A stretch of DNA of 64,000 nt from Chryseobacterium sp. Leaf404. GTDB taxonomy: Bacteria; Bacteroidota; Bacteroidia; Flavobacteriales; Weeksellaceae. Position 1 is the first letter of the stretch. Every line of letters starts with the position of its first letter. Shown here in pieces: positions 1 to 7,989 of the stretch. The stretch is from the NCBI RefSeq assembly GCF_001424145.1, contig NZ_LMQM01000016.1, positions 1,895 through 65,894 of the forward strand. The letters run 5' to 3'. The position numbers and the translations under genes are program-made. The notes beneath the pieces were generated by a model. The model was not told the origin of the DNA, ran no database searches, and saw nothing but the letters and a program-made list of their open reading frames with translations.

Positions 1-2176
1 TAATGTTAATAATACCATCAAGATTATCATCGCAGAGATTTGCATTGAAGTTGGCAGTATTGATATTTGGAGACGGATTTACAGATAAAGTGATCAGAGC
101 AACTTTGGAACATCCGTACTGTGAGGTTACTTTGGCGTAAACTATTGTTGGAGCGGTGTTGTAAGCATTAAAACCTGTGATTAATGACGTAAGTGCTGTA
201 TCTGTATAATAAGAAACCGTAGTTCCGGAATCCGGTGTTACAACTGCTGTCGAAAGATTAAATGTTCCTGTTCCGTTGCTGTTTGAGCATACTGAAAGCG
301 ACGTGTTGCTAACCTGCAAAACATCAATATTTATGATCACCTTAAAATATTCTATATCTGCGGGATTGCCATTGCCCTGTACTGAATAGATGAAGGTATC
401 GGCTGTGTACACAGTGAGGCCTGTGTTTGGAGTATAGGTGATCTGGCCGGTCGTAGAATTCACAGATGTGGTTCCTGCTGTTGGTGTCTGTACCACAGTT
501 ACGCTTGAAGGAACCATAGTTTGCGTAGAAATTACAAGGGATGGAGTAATCTGTTTTGTCTGGCAGCTTCCAATGGTGTAGGTTGCTGTAGGAATTGGCG
601 GGCATGAGGTATAAGTGTATACCGCCGTAAGCTTCGTCTCACAGTTGTTTTTCGTAATCTGGCACGTGTAGTTTCCTGAACCGTAAATTTCGGGATTTAT
701 TGAGAACGATGTTGCCCCGGAAATGGGCTGTCCGTTCAGGAACCATTGATAAGCATCATAACTGCTGTCTACCTGAAGCACAACTCCCAGATAGCAGTCT
801 CCTGTTTTTGTGATAGCAGGAACGGAAGAAAATCCAGCAAAATAGCCACCGTACCCAACTGCACCGCTGCCTGCCGCAATTCCTGCAGTAACAGATTTTG
901 TTGAATTTACCGTGACGTTTCCGCTGATATTTTCTACAGAATAAGTAACCCAGTTTGGGTTTCCGGGAACAGGGTACGGGCCTGCGGTTGCGGCAAGTCC
1001 ATTTCCGTTGATGGTTACCGTAGCTCCTGTCTGCGTAATGATATTAAGTTTTGTGGCGTAAGTGGTGCTGCCAATCCTGTTAATCTGAGCTATTTCGTCA
1101 ATTTTATTTGGCATAAAACAGCTTAACGGCGGTATAAAATTAAATCCTCCCGTTGCATATTCTGTTCCTGTGCTGGCGCCGGCAAGCAACTGGTACACAT
1201 AAATATTTTTGGTAGCGGAAATTCCCATATTGTATAGGCTATTTCCCTGAAGGGTGTAATAATTTACGGGAAGTAAGAAATATTGTCCGGCATTTAAAGT
1301 AACCCCAGAGGCTGTACCATTGATGGTAAAAGTGGTATTGTTTTCGGTCGCAACAATCAGAGCTGTTTCCATGCCTGTACTTATCGAGCCGTTACCTTTT
1401 ACGAGTGCAAAATCTTTCCCAAGCTTTTCTACCGGGACAGACTGATCCATCAGGATATCATTGTTACTGAAATTATTATTGGTGTATATTCCGTTAAAAT
1501 TCCCGTTGGTCACAGAGATGGGTTTCGTAGATTCAATTTTTGCACCTACAAGCCCGTTCATATTCGCAGCGGCATCAATGCTTACTGCATCTGCAATATA
1601 AGACTGTCCTTTATTGAGCGTTACAGTTCTTGTAGGAGCCGAAACTCCATCACTGAAAACAACATTAGGGTCGTATCCTGAAATAACTACGTTGGTATTA
1701 TCTTCAGATGCGGTGATGCCAATCATCGAATTAATATAAAAATTGGTTCCGGTGAGAGGTGCCATGGCAGCGTAGAATGTGGTACCCAGACTTGCCAAAC
1801 CTTTAGAGGTAATAATCTCTGCATGATTGGTAACCGAAAATCTGAAATTGGCAAAGAATCTTTTGCTTCCCTTCACATAAATTCCCATGGTATTGGGTGT
1901 GAAAAGATCTGCCTGATTGGTTGCAAACATAAAACCTTCAGGAATAGTGACCTGAGCAGGATTGTTTTTACTTACCTGAACTGTGGTAAAAACAGTATTG
2001 TTGTTATAAATCTGAACAGTGAATGGCGTAATTTCATTGGTGGAAAGATACAGCACACTCTGCAAATTTGCCGTTCCTGCTTTCGCTGCCATGGGCGCAA
2101 ACCAATGGTCAGTATCTAGCTGAGCGTTAAGTGATAAGCATAGAAATGTAAAAATACTTAGTAGAAATTTTTTCAT
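1..2176 (-). CDS. Secreted IgGFc-binding-type surface protein, N-terminal part (runs off the left edge)
   Basis: An open frame of 725 codons starts at the ATG at 2176 and continues past base 1. It opens with a signal peptide (MKKFLLSIFTFLCLSLNAQ). Residues of about 30-420 look like the IgGFc-binding N-terminal domain common in flavobacterial surface proteins: short beta-strand segments rich in Asn and Thr, with phrases such as TKPISVTNGNFNG. Near residue 450-520 there is an Ig-like stretch (YQWFLNGQPISG ... CQITKNNC), then further Thr/Ser-rich repeats. Such proteins normally end in a type IX secretion sorting domain; that end would lie outside the window, so sorting is inferred. It is probably a cell-surface adhesin or gliding-related protein. 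The ligand is unknown. Confidence 0.75.
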   Translation of the reverse strand, partial: MKKFLLSIFTFLCLSLNAQLDTDHWFAPMAAKAGTANLQSVLYLSTNEITPFTVQIYNNNTVFTTVQVSKNNPAQVTIPEGFMFATNQADLFTPNTMGIYVKGSKRFFANFRFSVTNHAEIITSKGLASLGTTFYAAMAPLTGTNFYINSMIGITASEDNTNVVISGYDPNVVFSDGVSAPTRTVTLNKGQSYIADAVSIDAAANMNGLVGAKIESTKPISVTNGNFNGIYTNNNFSNNDILMDQSVPVEKLGKDFALVKGNGSISTGMETALIVATENNTTFTINGTASGVTLNAGQYFLLPVNYYTLQGNSLYNMGISATKNIYVYQLLAGASTGTEYATGGFNFIPPLSCFMPNKIDEIAQINRIGSTTYATKLNIITQTGATVTINGNGLAATAGPYPVPGNPNWVTYSVENISGNVTVNSTKSVTAGIAAGSGAVGYGGYFAGFSSVPAITKTGDCYLGVVLQVDSSYDAYQWFLNGQPISGATSFSINPEIYGSGNYTCQITKNNCETKLTAVYTYTSCPPIPTATYTIGSCQTKQITPSLVISTQTMVPSSVTVVQTPTAGTTSVNSTTGQITYTPNTGLTVYTADTFIYSVQGNGNPADIEYFKVIINIDVLQVSNTSLSVCSNSNGTGTFNLSTAVVTPDSGTTVSYYTDTALTSLITGFNAYNTAPTIVYAKVTSQYGCSKVALITLSVNPSPNINTANFNANLCDDNLDGIINI

Positions 2177-2194
2177 ACAGAATTTATAGGGATG

Positions 2195-2202
2195 CAAATT
2201 TA
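2195..2202 (-). promoter_or_regulatory. Candidate -7 element for the surface protein gene
   Basis: TAAATTTG on the minus strand fits TAnnTTTG and ends 19 bases before the ATG at 2176. No clear -33 TTTG is visible. Confidence 0.4.
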
Positions 2203-2303
2203 CATTTTTAATAGCCAGGTTTTTACATTTTTTTATATCTTTTCATTATTGAGTACAATAATTAATTTAGTTTTAACAGATCTTCCATATAGTAAGAGAT
2301 TTC

Positions 2304-2340
2304 ATAAATAAAAGTCCCGGTGAAAACTTTCACCGGGACT
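2304..2340 (-). terminator. Terminator of tsf
   Basis: A perfect 13-bp stem (AGTCCCGGTGAAA with TTTCACCGGGACT) with a 2-base gap is followed on the minus strand by TTTTATTT. It lies 26 bases after the tsf stop. Confidence 0.85.
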
Positions 2341-2365
2341 GATATTTTAAAACTTAAAAAAGTTA

Positions 2366-3190
2366 TTATAAGCTAACTCTGATAAATCCTGTTACTTTAA
2401 GATCTCCATTTACAGATTTTACATAATCAGCAACAGACATTGAGCTGTCTTTGATAAAATCCTGGTGAACCAAAGTGTTGTCTTTGTAGAATCTCTGCAT
2501 TTTACCTTTAAGGATGTTCTCGATAATGTTTGCAGGCTTACCTTCTTCAGTAAGTTTGTGTCTTTCGATTTCCAGTTCTTTATCAATTGTTTCCTGAGAA
2601 ACTTTAGTTTCGTCAAGGGCAATTGGGTTCATTGCAGCAGCCTGCATAGAAACAGATTTAGCAACTTCATCAGAACCTTCTACTTTAGCAGAAAGCGCAG
2701 TGATTGCAGCAATTTTGTTTCCAGCGTGGATGTACGCTCCCAGGTAAGGACCTGTAATTCTTTCGAATGCACCGATCTCAATTTTCTCACCAATTACTCC
2801 TGTCTGCTCGATTAATTTGTCAGCAACAGTCATTCCGTGGAAATCTGTAGCCAATAATTCTTCTTTAGTAGCAGCGAAAATAGCCATTTCAGCCAATTCA
2901 TAAGCAAGCTCGATGAACGCTTCGTTTTTAGCAACAAAGTCAGTTTCACAGTTTAGAGAGATTACAACACCTAAAGTATTATCTTCGTTTACTCTTGCGA
3001 TTACAGCACCTTCAGAAGAATCTCTGTCAGCTCTGTTTGCAGCTACTTTCTGTCCTTTTTTTCTAAGGATGTCAACTGCTTTTTCGAAGTCTCCTTCTGC
3101 TTCCACTAAAGCTTTCTTGCAGTCCATCATTCCTGCACCTGTTTGGTTTCTTAATTTTGCTACGTCTGCAGCAGCTGGTGAATAAGACAT
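2366..3190 (-). CDS. tsf: Translation elongation factor Ts
   Basis: EF-Ts is the guanine-nucleotide exchange factor that recycles EF-Tu-GDP in the cytoplasm. The 274-residue product begins with the UBA-like domain (VAKLRNQTGAGMMDCKKAL), followed by the family signature around TDFVAKNEAF near residue 82, then the dimerisation and core regions. Length is normal for the family. The start at 3190 is the only sensible ATG, with a TATCTTTG promoter about 60 bases upstream. In most bacteria tsf follows rpsB; here the next gene upstream is divergent, so tsf appears to be its own transcription unit, closed by the strong hairpin at 2313-2340. Confidence 0.97.
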   Translation of the reverse strand: MSYSPAAADVAKLRNQTGAGMMDCKKALVEAEGDFEKAVDILRKKGQKVAANRADRDSSEGAVIARVNEDNTLGVVISLNCETDFVAKNEAFIELAYELAEMAIFAATKEELLATDFHGMTVADKLIEQTGVIGEKIEIGAFERITGPYLGAYIHAGNKIAAITALSAKVEGSDEVAKSVSMQAAAMNPIALDETKVSQETIDKELEIERHKLTEEGKPANIIENILKGKMQRFYKDNTLVHQDFIKDSSMSVADYVKSVNGDLKVTGFIRVSL

Positions 3191-3250
3191 AATATTTATA
3201 ATTTTTTATTTAAATTTATAATTGTTTATATTCGTTTAAATTTTGTGGCG

Positions 3251-3258
3251 CAAAGATA
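3251..3258 (-). promoter_or_regulatory. tsf promoter -7 element
   Basis: TATCTTTG on the minus strand, giving a leader of about 55 bases before tsf. No good -33 match is seen. Confidence 0.6.
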
Positions 3259-3334
3259 ATGTTTTAATGATAAACTAAAAAATGACTTTTTGCGTTATAC
3301 TGTTTAATTTGTCAATTTTTTAATAATAATTTTA

Positions 3335-4018
3335 ATGAAGAACATATTTCTGATTCTTTTTGTCTGCATTTTCAGTCTCGGTTTTGCTCAGAAGAAAAAA
3401 GCTAAGTCTAAAGCCAAAGCCGTTGCAGAAAAGGAAACGTTGATTATCTATACGGAGCAGGATGCCGAAATATCTAAAGAAGCCAGAATTATTGCAGGTT
3501 TTCTGAAACAGAATCCCGGGCATGCAAAAACAGATTATTTCAAAAGAAAACTGATTGAAATTATCATGGCAGACAACAGTGAGGTGGCAAAACCTACCAT
3601 CACCCCGCTGAGCAAGGAAAAAGTGGAAAAAATCACCAAAAATACAGATTTAGCCACCAAATCTGCAGCAGGCAGCCCAGCCGCAAAAAAAGCCGTGAAT
3701 TATGCGGGTACAGGTAATAAAAAAACCGGCCCAAGCGAAGATCATAAGAAAACGGCAAGTTATCTTTCACATATTTTTAATCAGGACGATTCTGATCCTA
3801 CGGCTTATATCAATATCAAAAACAAATCAAAATGTAACCTCATTGTGAAGATTACCGGAAAGAAATATTATAACCTGAATGTTCCTGCCAACAGTCAGAA
3901 TTACGTTCAGGTAGATAAAGGCGAATATGTCTTAACTACAATGGTTTGTGATGCGAAATATTCTTCATTAAAAAGAATTGCAAAAGATATTGAGCTGGAG
4001 TTGAGCGTAAGTGACTGA
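3335..4018 (+). CDS. Secreted hypothetical protein with Lys/Ala-rich N-terminus
   Basis: The 227-residue product starts with a clear signal peptide (MKNIFLILFVCIFSLGFAQ), then a basic stretch (KKKAKSKAKA). A helical segment follows around residues 45-75 (ISKEARIIAGFLKQNPGHAKTD), then a linker, and a C-terminal beta-rich domain from about residue 140 (TAYINIKNKSKCNLIVKITGKKYY) resembling a small periplasmic or surface beta domain. I recall a flavobacterial domain of unknown function with this build (possibly DUF6759), but cannot confirm it. No function is assigned. It is transcribed away from tsf and ends at a strong hairpin shared with accA. Confidence 0.75.
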   Translation: MKNIFLILFVCIFSLGFAQKKKAKSKAKAVAEKETLIIYTEQDAEISKEARIIAGFLKQNPGHAKTDYFKRKLIEIIMADNSEVAKPTITPLSKEKVEKITKNTDLATKSAAGSPAAKKAVNYAGTGNKKTGPSEDHKKTASYLSHIFNQDDSDPTAYINIKNKSKCNLIVKITGKKYYNLNVPANSQNYVQVDKGEYVLTTMVCDAKYSSLKRIAKDIELELSVSD

Positions 4019-4035
4019 GAAAAGTTCATCAAAAA

Positions 4036-4076
4036 GAAAAACGCAGCAAAATGATCTTTCGCTGCGTTTTTTTATG
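4036..4076 (+). terminator. Bidirectional terminator between the secreted protein gene and accA
   Basis: The stem AAACGCAGC / GCTGCGTTT with a 13-base loop has a T run on the plus strand (4068-4074) and T-rich sequence on the minus strand, so it can serve both converging genes. Confidence 0.85.
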
Positions 4077-4091
4077 TTTTGATATCTAATC

Positions 4092-5048
4092 TTATCCTTT
4101 AAATTGCCCCATCGCAATAAACTTGTCCTGTCTGTGCGTTTCAAGTTCTTTGCCTGTGAATTTAGAGAAAGCCTTAATGTTCTGTAAAATTGAAGCTTTT
4201 AAATTCAAATAAGTGGTTTCAGGATCGTAATGAGCGCCACCAAGTGGTTCTTCAATAATTCCGTCGATAAATTTTTCTCTTAAAGCATCCTGTGGAGTCA
4301 GATTCAATGCGTTTGCAGCATCTTCCTTGTGATCCCAGTTTCGCCAGAGAATTGAAGAGCAGCTTTCCGGTGCAATTACCGTGTACCAGGTGTTTTCCAG
4401 CATATATACTTTGTTACCTACACCAATTCCCAATGCTCCTCCACTTGCTCCTTCGCCAATGATGTAAGTGAAAATAGGAGTTTTAAGCATGGTCATTTCG
4501 AAAATATTTCTTGCAATTGCTTCACCCTGTCCTCTTTCTTCAGCTTCCAGACCTGGGTAAGCTCCCGGTGTATCCACCAAAGTTACTACAGGAATTTTAA
4601 ACTTTTCAGCTAATTTCATCAGTCTCAAAGCTTTTCTGTATCCTTCAGGATTCGGCATCCCGAATCTTCTGTGCTGTCTTTCTTTGGTTGTTCTTCCTTT
4701 CTGCGTTCCAAGAATCATAATTCTCTGACCGTCAAGTGTTGCCAAGCCACCAATCAATGCAGGATCATCAGCGAAATTTCTGTCGCCGTGAAGCTCAAGA
4801 AAACTTCCTTTATCTACCATACCATTGATATAATCTAAGGTATATGGACGATCCGGATGACGGGAAAGCTGTACTCTCTGCCAAGGCGTAAGATTTCCGT
4901 AGATTTCTTTTTTGGTATCTCTGATCTTGTCTTCGATCTGGCTGCATGCTAATTTTACATCAACACCACTTTCTTCTCCTACCAATGAACAGGTTTGATA
5001 CTGATCCATCAGCTCTTTTATAGGAAGTTCGAAACTTAAATATTCCAT
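4092..5048 (-). CDS. accA: Acetyl-CoA carboxylase carboxyltransferase subunit alpha
   Basis: The carboxyltransferase alpha subunit works with AccD to move carboxyl from carboxybiotin (on AccB) to acetyl-CoA, the first step of fatty acid synthesis. The 318-residue length matches the family. The N-terminal coiled helices, the crotonase-like core ([17 protein letters not shown]) and the glycine-rich oxyanion region ([20 protein letters not shown]) are all present. accB and accC lie about 15 kb away in this window; accD is not in the window. A TACATTTG element 23 bases upstream of the ATG supports the start. gltX follows upstream in the same direction with its own promoter. Confidence 0.97.
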   Translation of the reverse strand: MEYLSFELPIKELMDQYQTCSLVGEESGVDVKLACSQIEDKIRDTKKEIYGNLTPWQRVQLSRHPDRPYTLDYINGMVDKGSFLELHGDRNFADDPALIGGLATLDGQRIMILGTQKGRTTKERQHRRFGMPNPEGYRKALRLMKLAEKFKIPVVTLVDTPGAYPGLEAEERGQGEAIARNIFEMTMLKTPIFTYIIGEGASGGALGIGVGNKVYMLENTWYTVIAPESCSSILWRNWDHKEDAANALNLTPQDALREKFIDGIIEEPLGGAHYDPETTYLNLKASILQNIKAFSKFTGKELETHRQDKFIAMGQFKG

Positions 5049-5070
5049 TCTTGAAGTAAATTAAATCTTT

Positions 5071-5078
5071 CAAATGTA
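5071..5078 (-). promoter_or_regulatory. accA promoter -7 element
   Basis: TACATTTG on the minus strand, 23 bases upstream of the accA ATG. Confidence 0.5.
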
Positions 5079-5095
5079 TGAAAAATATGATAAAT

Positions 5096-6604
5096 CTATT
5101 TAAAATTATTTACAGCATTGCTTATTCTGGCGATACTTTCTTCTTTACCAACGAGTTCCAAAATATCCGGAACGTCTGGGCCTTTCAATTCACCTACCAA
5201 AGCCAGACGGAGTGGCATCATCACTTTTCCCATTCCCACGCCTTTGTTTTCGGCGAAATCGTGTAATTTTTGTTTGATATTTTCTGAAGTGAATGCTTCG
5301 GTTTCATTTAAAACAGAAGAAAATTCAGTCAAAAGAGTAGAAGTTTCATCATTCCATGCCTTTTTTGAAGCTTTTTCGTCGTAAGATGTAGGTGCCTCAA
5401 AGAAGAACTTTCCGTTTTCGTAAATATCTTTTGGGAACGTTGCTCTTTCTTTCATCAGATGAATAATCTTTAATAATTTTTCATCTTCGATGCTTAAATT
5501 TAAATCTGAATCTTTCAGAATATTTAATAATTCTTCATCAGATTTCAACTGAATATACTGATGATTGAACCACTCAGATTTTTCTTTACTGAATCTTGCT
5601 CCCGCCTTATGAACTTTATTTAAATCAAATTCTTTTGCCATTTCGTCCAGAGACAAAATCTCTTTATCATCTGCGGGAGACCAACCCAGAAGTGCCACCA
5701 TATTGATGAACGCTTCAGGTAAATATCCGCTTTCTCTGTAACCTTTAGAAACATTTCCGGTTGCAGGGTCTGTAAAATTCAAAGGAAACACAGGGAATCC
5801 GAATTTGTCGCCGTCTCTTTTGCTTAATTTTCCTTTTCCTTCAGGTTTTAAAATCAAAGAAAGATGTGCAAACTGCGGAGCTTCCCAACCCATTGCTTCA
5901 TATAATAAAGTATGTAAACCTAAAGAAGGCAACCATTCTTCACCACGGATAACGTGTGTGATTTCCATTTCGTGATCGTCGATAATGTTGGCAAAATGAT
6001 ATGTTGGCATTCCGTCGTTTTTTACCAGTACTTTATCGTCTAAAACGTCTGTGTTTACCGAAGAATTCCCTCTGATAATGTCTGTTAAACCTAAAGTTCT
6101 GTCCACAGGCATTTTAAATCTTACCACGTAAGGCGTTTTTTCATCCAAAAGTTTTTGAACTTCCTCTTCAGAAAGGGAAAGGCTGTTTCTTAAACGGTTT
6201 CTTGTTTTGTTATCGTAAGAAAATACATCTCCTTTAGCTTCGTACTCAGCACGGATGGCATCTAATTCTTCTGCTGTATCAAAGGCGATGTATGCGTAAT
6301 CTGTTTTAAGAATCTGCTCGGTATACCGGTTATAAATATCTCTTCTTTCAGACTGTCTGTATGGGGCAAATTTTCCGCCTTTCTTGGGGCTTTCGTCGGG
6401 AATAATTCCGCACCATTCCAAAGCTTCTTCAATGTAATCTTCTGCACCCTCAACGTATCTCGCGGTATCTGTATCTTCAATTCTCAATACAAACTCGCCA
6501 CCCTGATTTTTAGCAAAAAGATAATCATACAATGCGGTTCTTACGCCTCCCAAATGCAGAGGTCCCGTAGGACTGGGCGCAAAACGAACTCTTACTTTGT
6601 TCAT
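5096..6604 (-). CDS. gltX: Glutamate--tRNA ligase
   Basis: GltX charges tRNA-Glu with glutamate. From the ATG at 6604 the product is 502 residues and begins MNKVRVRFAPSPTGPLHLGG, containing the class I HIGH-type motif (HLGG form). The KMSKS-type motif reads KLSKRDG near residue 255. Family length is usual. A longer reading from 6625 (seven extra codons) is unlikely: a TAATTTTG -7 element with TTTG 18 bases further upstream (minus-strand TTTG at 6649-6652) overlaps it, so those codons would lie in or before the transcription start. It sits directly upstream of accA, 47 bases apart, but accA has its own promoter candidate. Confidence 0.96.
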   Translation of the reverse strand: MNKVRVRFAPSPTGPLHLGGVRTALYDYLFAKNQGGEFVLRIEDTDTARYVEGAEDYIEEALEWCGIIPDESPKKGGKFAPYRQSERRDIYNRYTEQILKTDYAYIAFDTAEELDAIRAEYEAKGDVFSYDNKTRNRLRNSLSLSEEEVQKLLDEKTPYVVRFKMPVDRTLGLTDIIRGNSSVNTDVLDDKVLVKNDGMPTYHFANIIDDHEMEITHVIRGEEWLPSLGLHTLLYEAMGWEAPQFAHLSLILKPEGKGKLSKRDGDKFGFPVFPLNFTDPATGNVSKGYRESGYLPEAFINMVALLGWSPADDKEILSLDEMAKEFDLNKVHKAGARFSKEKSEWFNHQYIQLKSDEELLNILKDSDLNLSIEDEKLLKIIHLMKERATFPKDIYENGKFFFEAPTSYDEKASKKAWNDETSTLLTEFSSVLNETEAFTSENIKQKLHDFAENKGVGMGKVMMPLRLALVGELKGPDVPDILELVGKEESIARISNAVNNFK

Positions 6605-6622
6605 GTTTAATTTAATTTGCTG

Positions 6623-6630
6623 CAAAATTA
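6623..6630 (-). promoter_or_regulatory. gltX promoter
   Basis: The -7 element TAATTTTG and a -33 TTTG at 6649-6652 are separated by 18 bases. It places the transcription start downstream of 6623 and selects the ATG at 6604. Confidence 0.65.
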
Positions 6631-6692
6631 ATCAAAATTAAATGTATTCAAAAGTTTGATATTTGGAATGTGGATGTTTTGGCGATATTAAT

Positions 6693-6700
6693 TACATTTG
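6693..6700 (+). promoter_or_regulatory. Promoter -7 element at the head of the polysaccharide cluster
   Basis: TACATTTG ends 23 bases before the ATG at 6724. Confidence 0.5.
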
Positions 6701-6723
6701 CAGAAATATAGAATTCACTAGTT

Positions 6724-7068
6724 ATGCTTGAAATAGGAGAAAGACCTTGGGGAACTTATTATGTACTGGCAGATGAGGCAAATTACAAACTGAAAAGAAT
6801 TGTGGTAAACCCCGGGCAGAAATTGTCTTATCAGTATCATTATAAAAGACAAGAGCAATGGACGGTAATTGAGGGTGATGCTACAGTGGTGCTGGATGAT
6901 AAAGAAATTAATCTCAAGTACGGGGAGAGTATTTTTATCCCTTTAGGTGCAAAGCACAGAATGATGAATCTTTCAGATAAGCCGGTTGTTTTTATTGAAG
7001 TTCAGACGGGAACTTACTTCGGGGAAGATGATATTGTGCGTATTGAAGATGATTACGACAGAAGCTAG
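6724..7068 (+). CDS. Stand-alone phosphomannose isomerase type II cupin domain protein
   Basis: The 114-residue single-domain cupin matches the C-terminal isomerase domain of bifunctional ManC/AlgA enzymes (mannose-6-phosphate isomerase). Visible are RPWGTYYVL, the metal-binding cupin motif (YHYKRQEQWTVIEG) and the second cupin motif (IPLGAKHRMMN). The guanylyltransferase domain usually fused in front is absent, so the protein is about a quarter of the bifunctional enzyme. It may interconvert fructose-6-P and mannose-6-P for sugar-nucleotide supply; this is inferred from family and position as the first gene of the envelope polysaccharide block. The methyltransferase gene follows after 18 bases. 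Confidence 0.85.
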   Translation: MLEIGERPWGTYYVLADEANYKLKRIVVNPGQKLSYQYHYKRQEQWTVIEGDATVVLDDKEINLKYGESIFIPLGAKHRMMNLSDKPVVFIEVQTGTYFGEDDIVRIEDDYDRS

Positions 7069-7086
7069 ATAAAATAACCTGATAAT

Positions 7087-7908
7087 ATGAACTGTAAAAT
7101 CTGCTCATCTCATTCTGAGAAAATTTTTTCGAAGAAAATCCTTTTGAAATATGATACTTCATATTATCAATGTACCCATTGCGGCTTTATTCAGACAGAT
7201 ACACCGTTTTGGCTGGAAGAGGCATACAATAATGCTATCACTTCTTTGGATATTGGTATTCTGAAAAGAAATAATGAATTGGTACAGACCATTCCGAAAT
7301 TTATTGATACATTTTTCCCTAAATCTAAAAAATATCTTGATTTTGCCGGTGGCTATGGGATCTTTGTGCGCTTAATGCGAGATTTGGGATATGAATTTTA
7401 CAGACAGGATATGTACTGTGAAAATATTTTCTCCAAACATTTCGATATTACAGATACCGACGTAACTCAATTTGATGTTGTTACCGCTTTCGAAGTTTTT
7501 GAGCATCTTGAAAATCCTTTGAAAGAAATTGAAGACATCCTGAAGTTTGGTGATAATTTAATTTTCTCCACAGACCTTGTTCCCCAAAACGGAAACATAG
7601 AAAACTGGATTTATATCGCCAGCGAAACGGGGCAGCACATCGCCTTTTATACAGAAAAAGCATTACAGATTATTGCAGGGAAATTTGGCAAAAAATACTA
7701 TCGCAAGAAAAATTATCATATATTTTCGGCTGAAGAATTTTCTCAGGAGCAAATTGATTATGCGTTTCATGATATTTCAAAATACAGAAAATTTTTTGGT
7801 CTGAAAAAACGAAGACTCAATTTCAGAATTGAAAGAGATGGTTTTTTAGAGAAAGATTATGCGAAAATTCAGCAGATCCTTCATGACAGTATCAAAGATA
7901 AAATTTAA
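7087..7908 (+). CDS. Class I SAM-dependent methyltransferase with N-terminal zinc-ribbon-like Cys pairs
   Basis: The 273-residue protein begins with two Cys pairs (MNCKIC at residues 3-6 and QCTHC at about 30-33) that look like a zinc ribbon. A Rossmann-type methyltransferase fold follows, with motif I near residue 83 (YLDFAGGYGIFVRLM) and a post-motif FDVVTAFEVFEHLENP, typical of Methyltransf_23-type enzymes. Proteins of this build often methylate sugar nucleotides or lipid-linked sugars. The neighbours (cupin before, glycosyltransferase after) make a sugar substrate likely, but the acceptor is not known. Confidence 0.8.
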   Translation: MNCKICSSHSEKIFSKKILLKYDTSYYQCTHCGFIQTDTPFWLEEAYNNAITSLDIGILKRNNELVQTIPKFIDTFFPKSKKYLDFAGGYGIFVRLMRDLGYEFYRQDMYCENIFSKHFDITDTDVTQFDVVTAFEVFEHLENPLKEIEDILKFGDNLIFSTDLVPQNGNIENWIYIASETGQHIAFYTEKALQIIAGKFGKKYYRKKNYHIFSAEEFSQEQIDYAFHDISKYRKFFGLKKRRLNFRIERDGFLEKDYAKIQQILHDSIKDKI

Positions 7909-7989
7909 AATGCCCGCTCCTTTCGTTTGCCAAAGGCTTCACACGTTTTGCTAAAGTCTACAGAAAGCATACAGCAAAATTCAGAATAT

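Noticed and set aside
6711-6723. GAATTCACTAGT just before the cupin start, resembling a cloning-vector polylinker
   Set aside because: It is a short chance match; the flanks are ordinary promoter and coding sequence with no other vector sequence.
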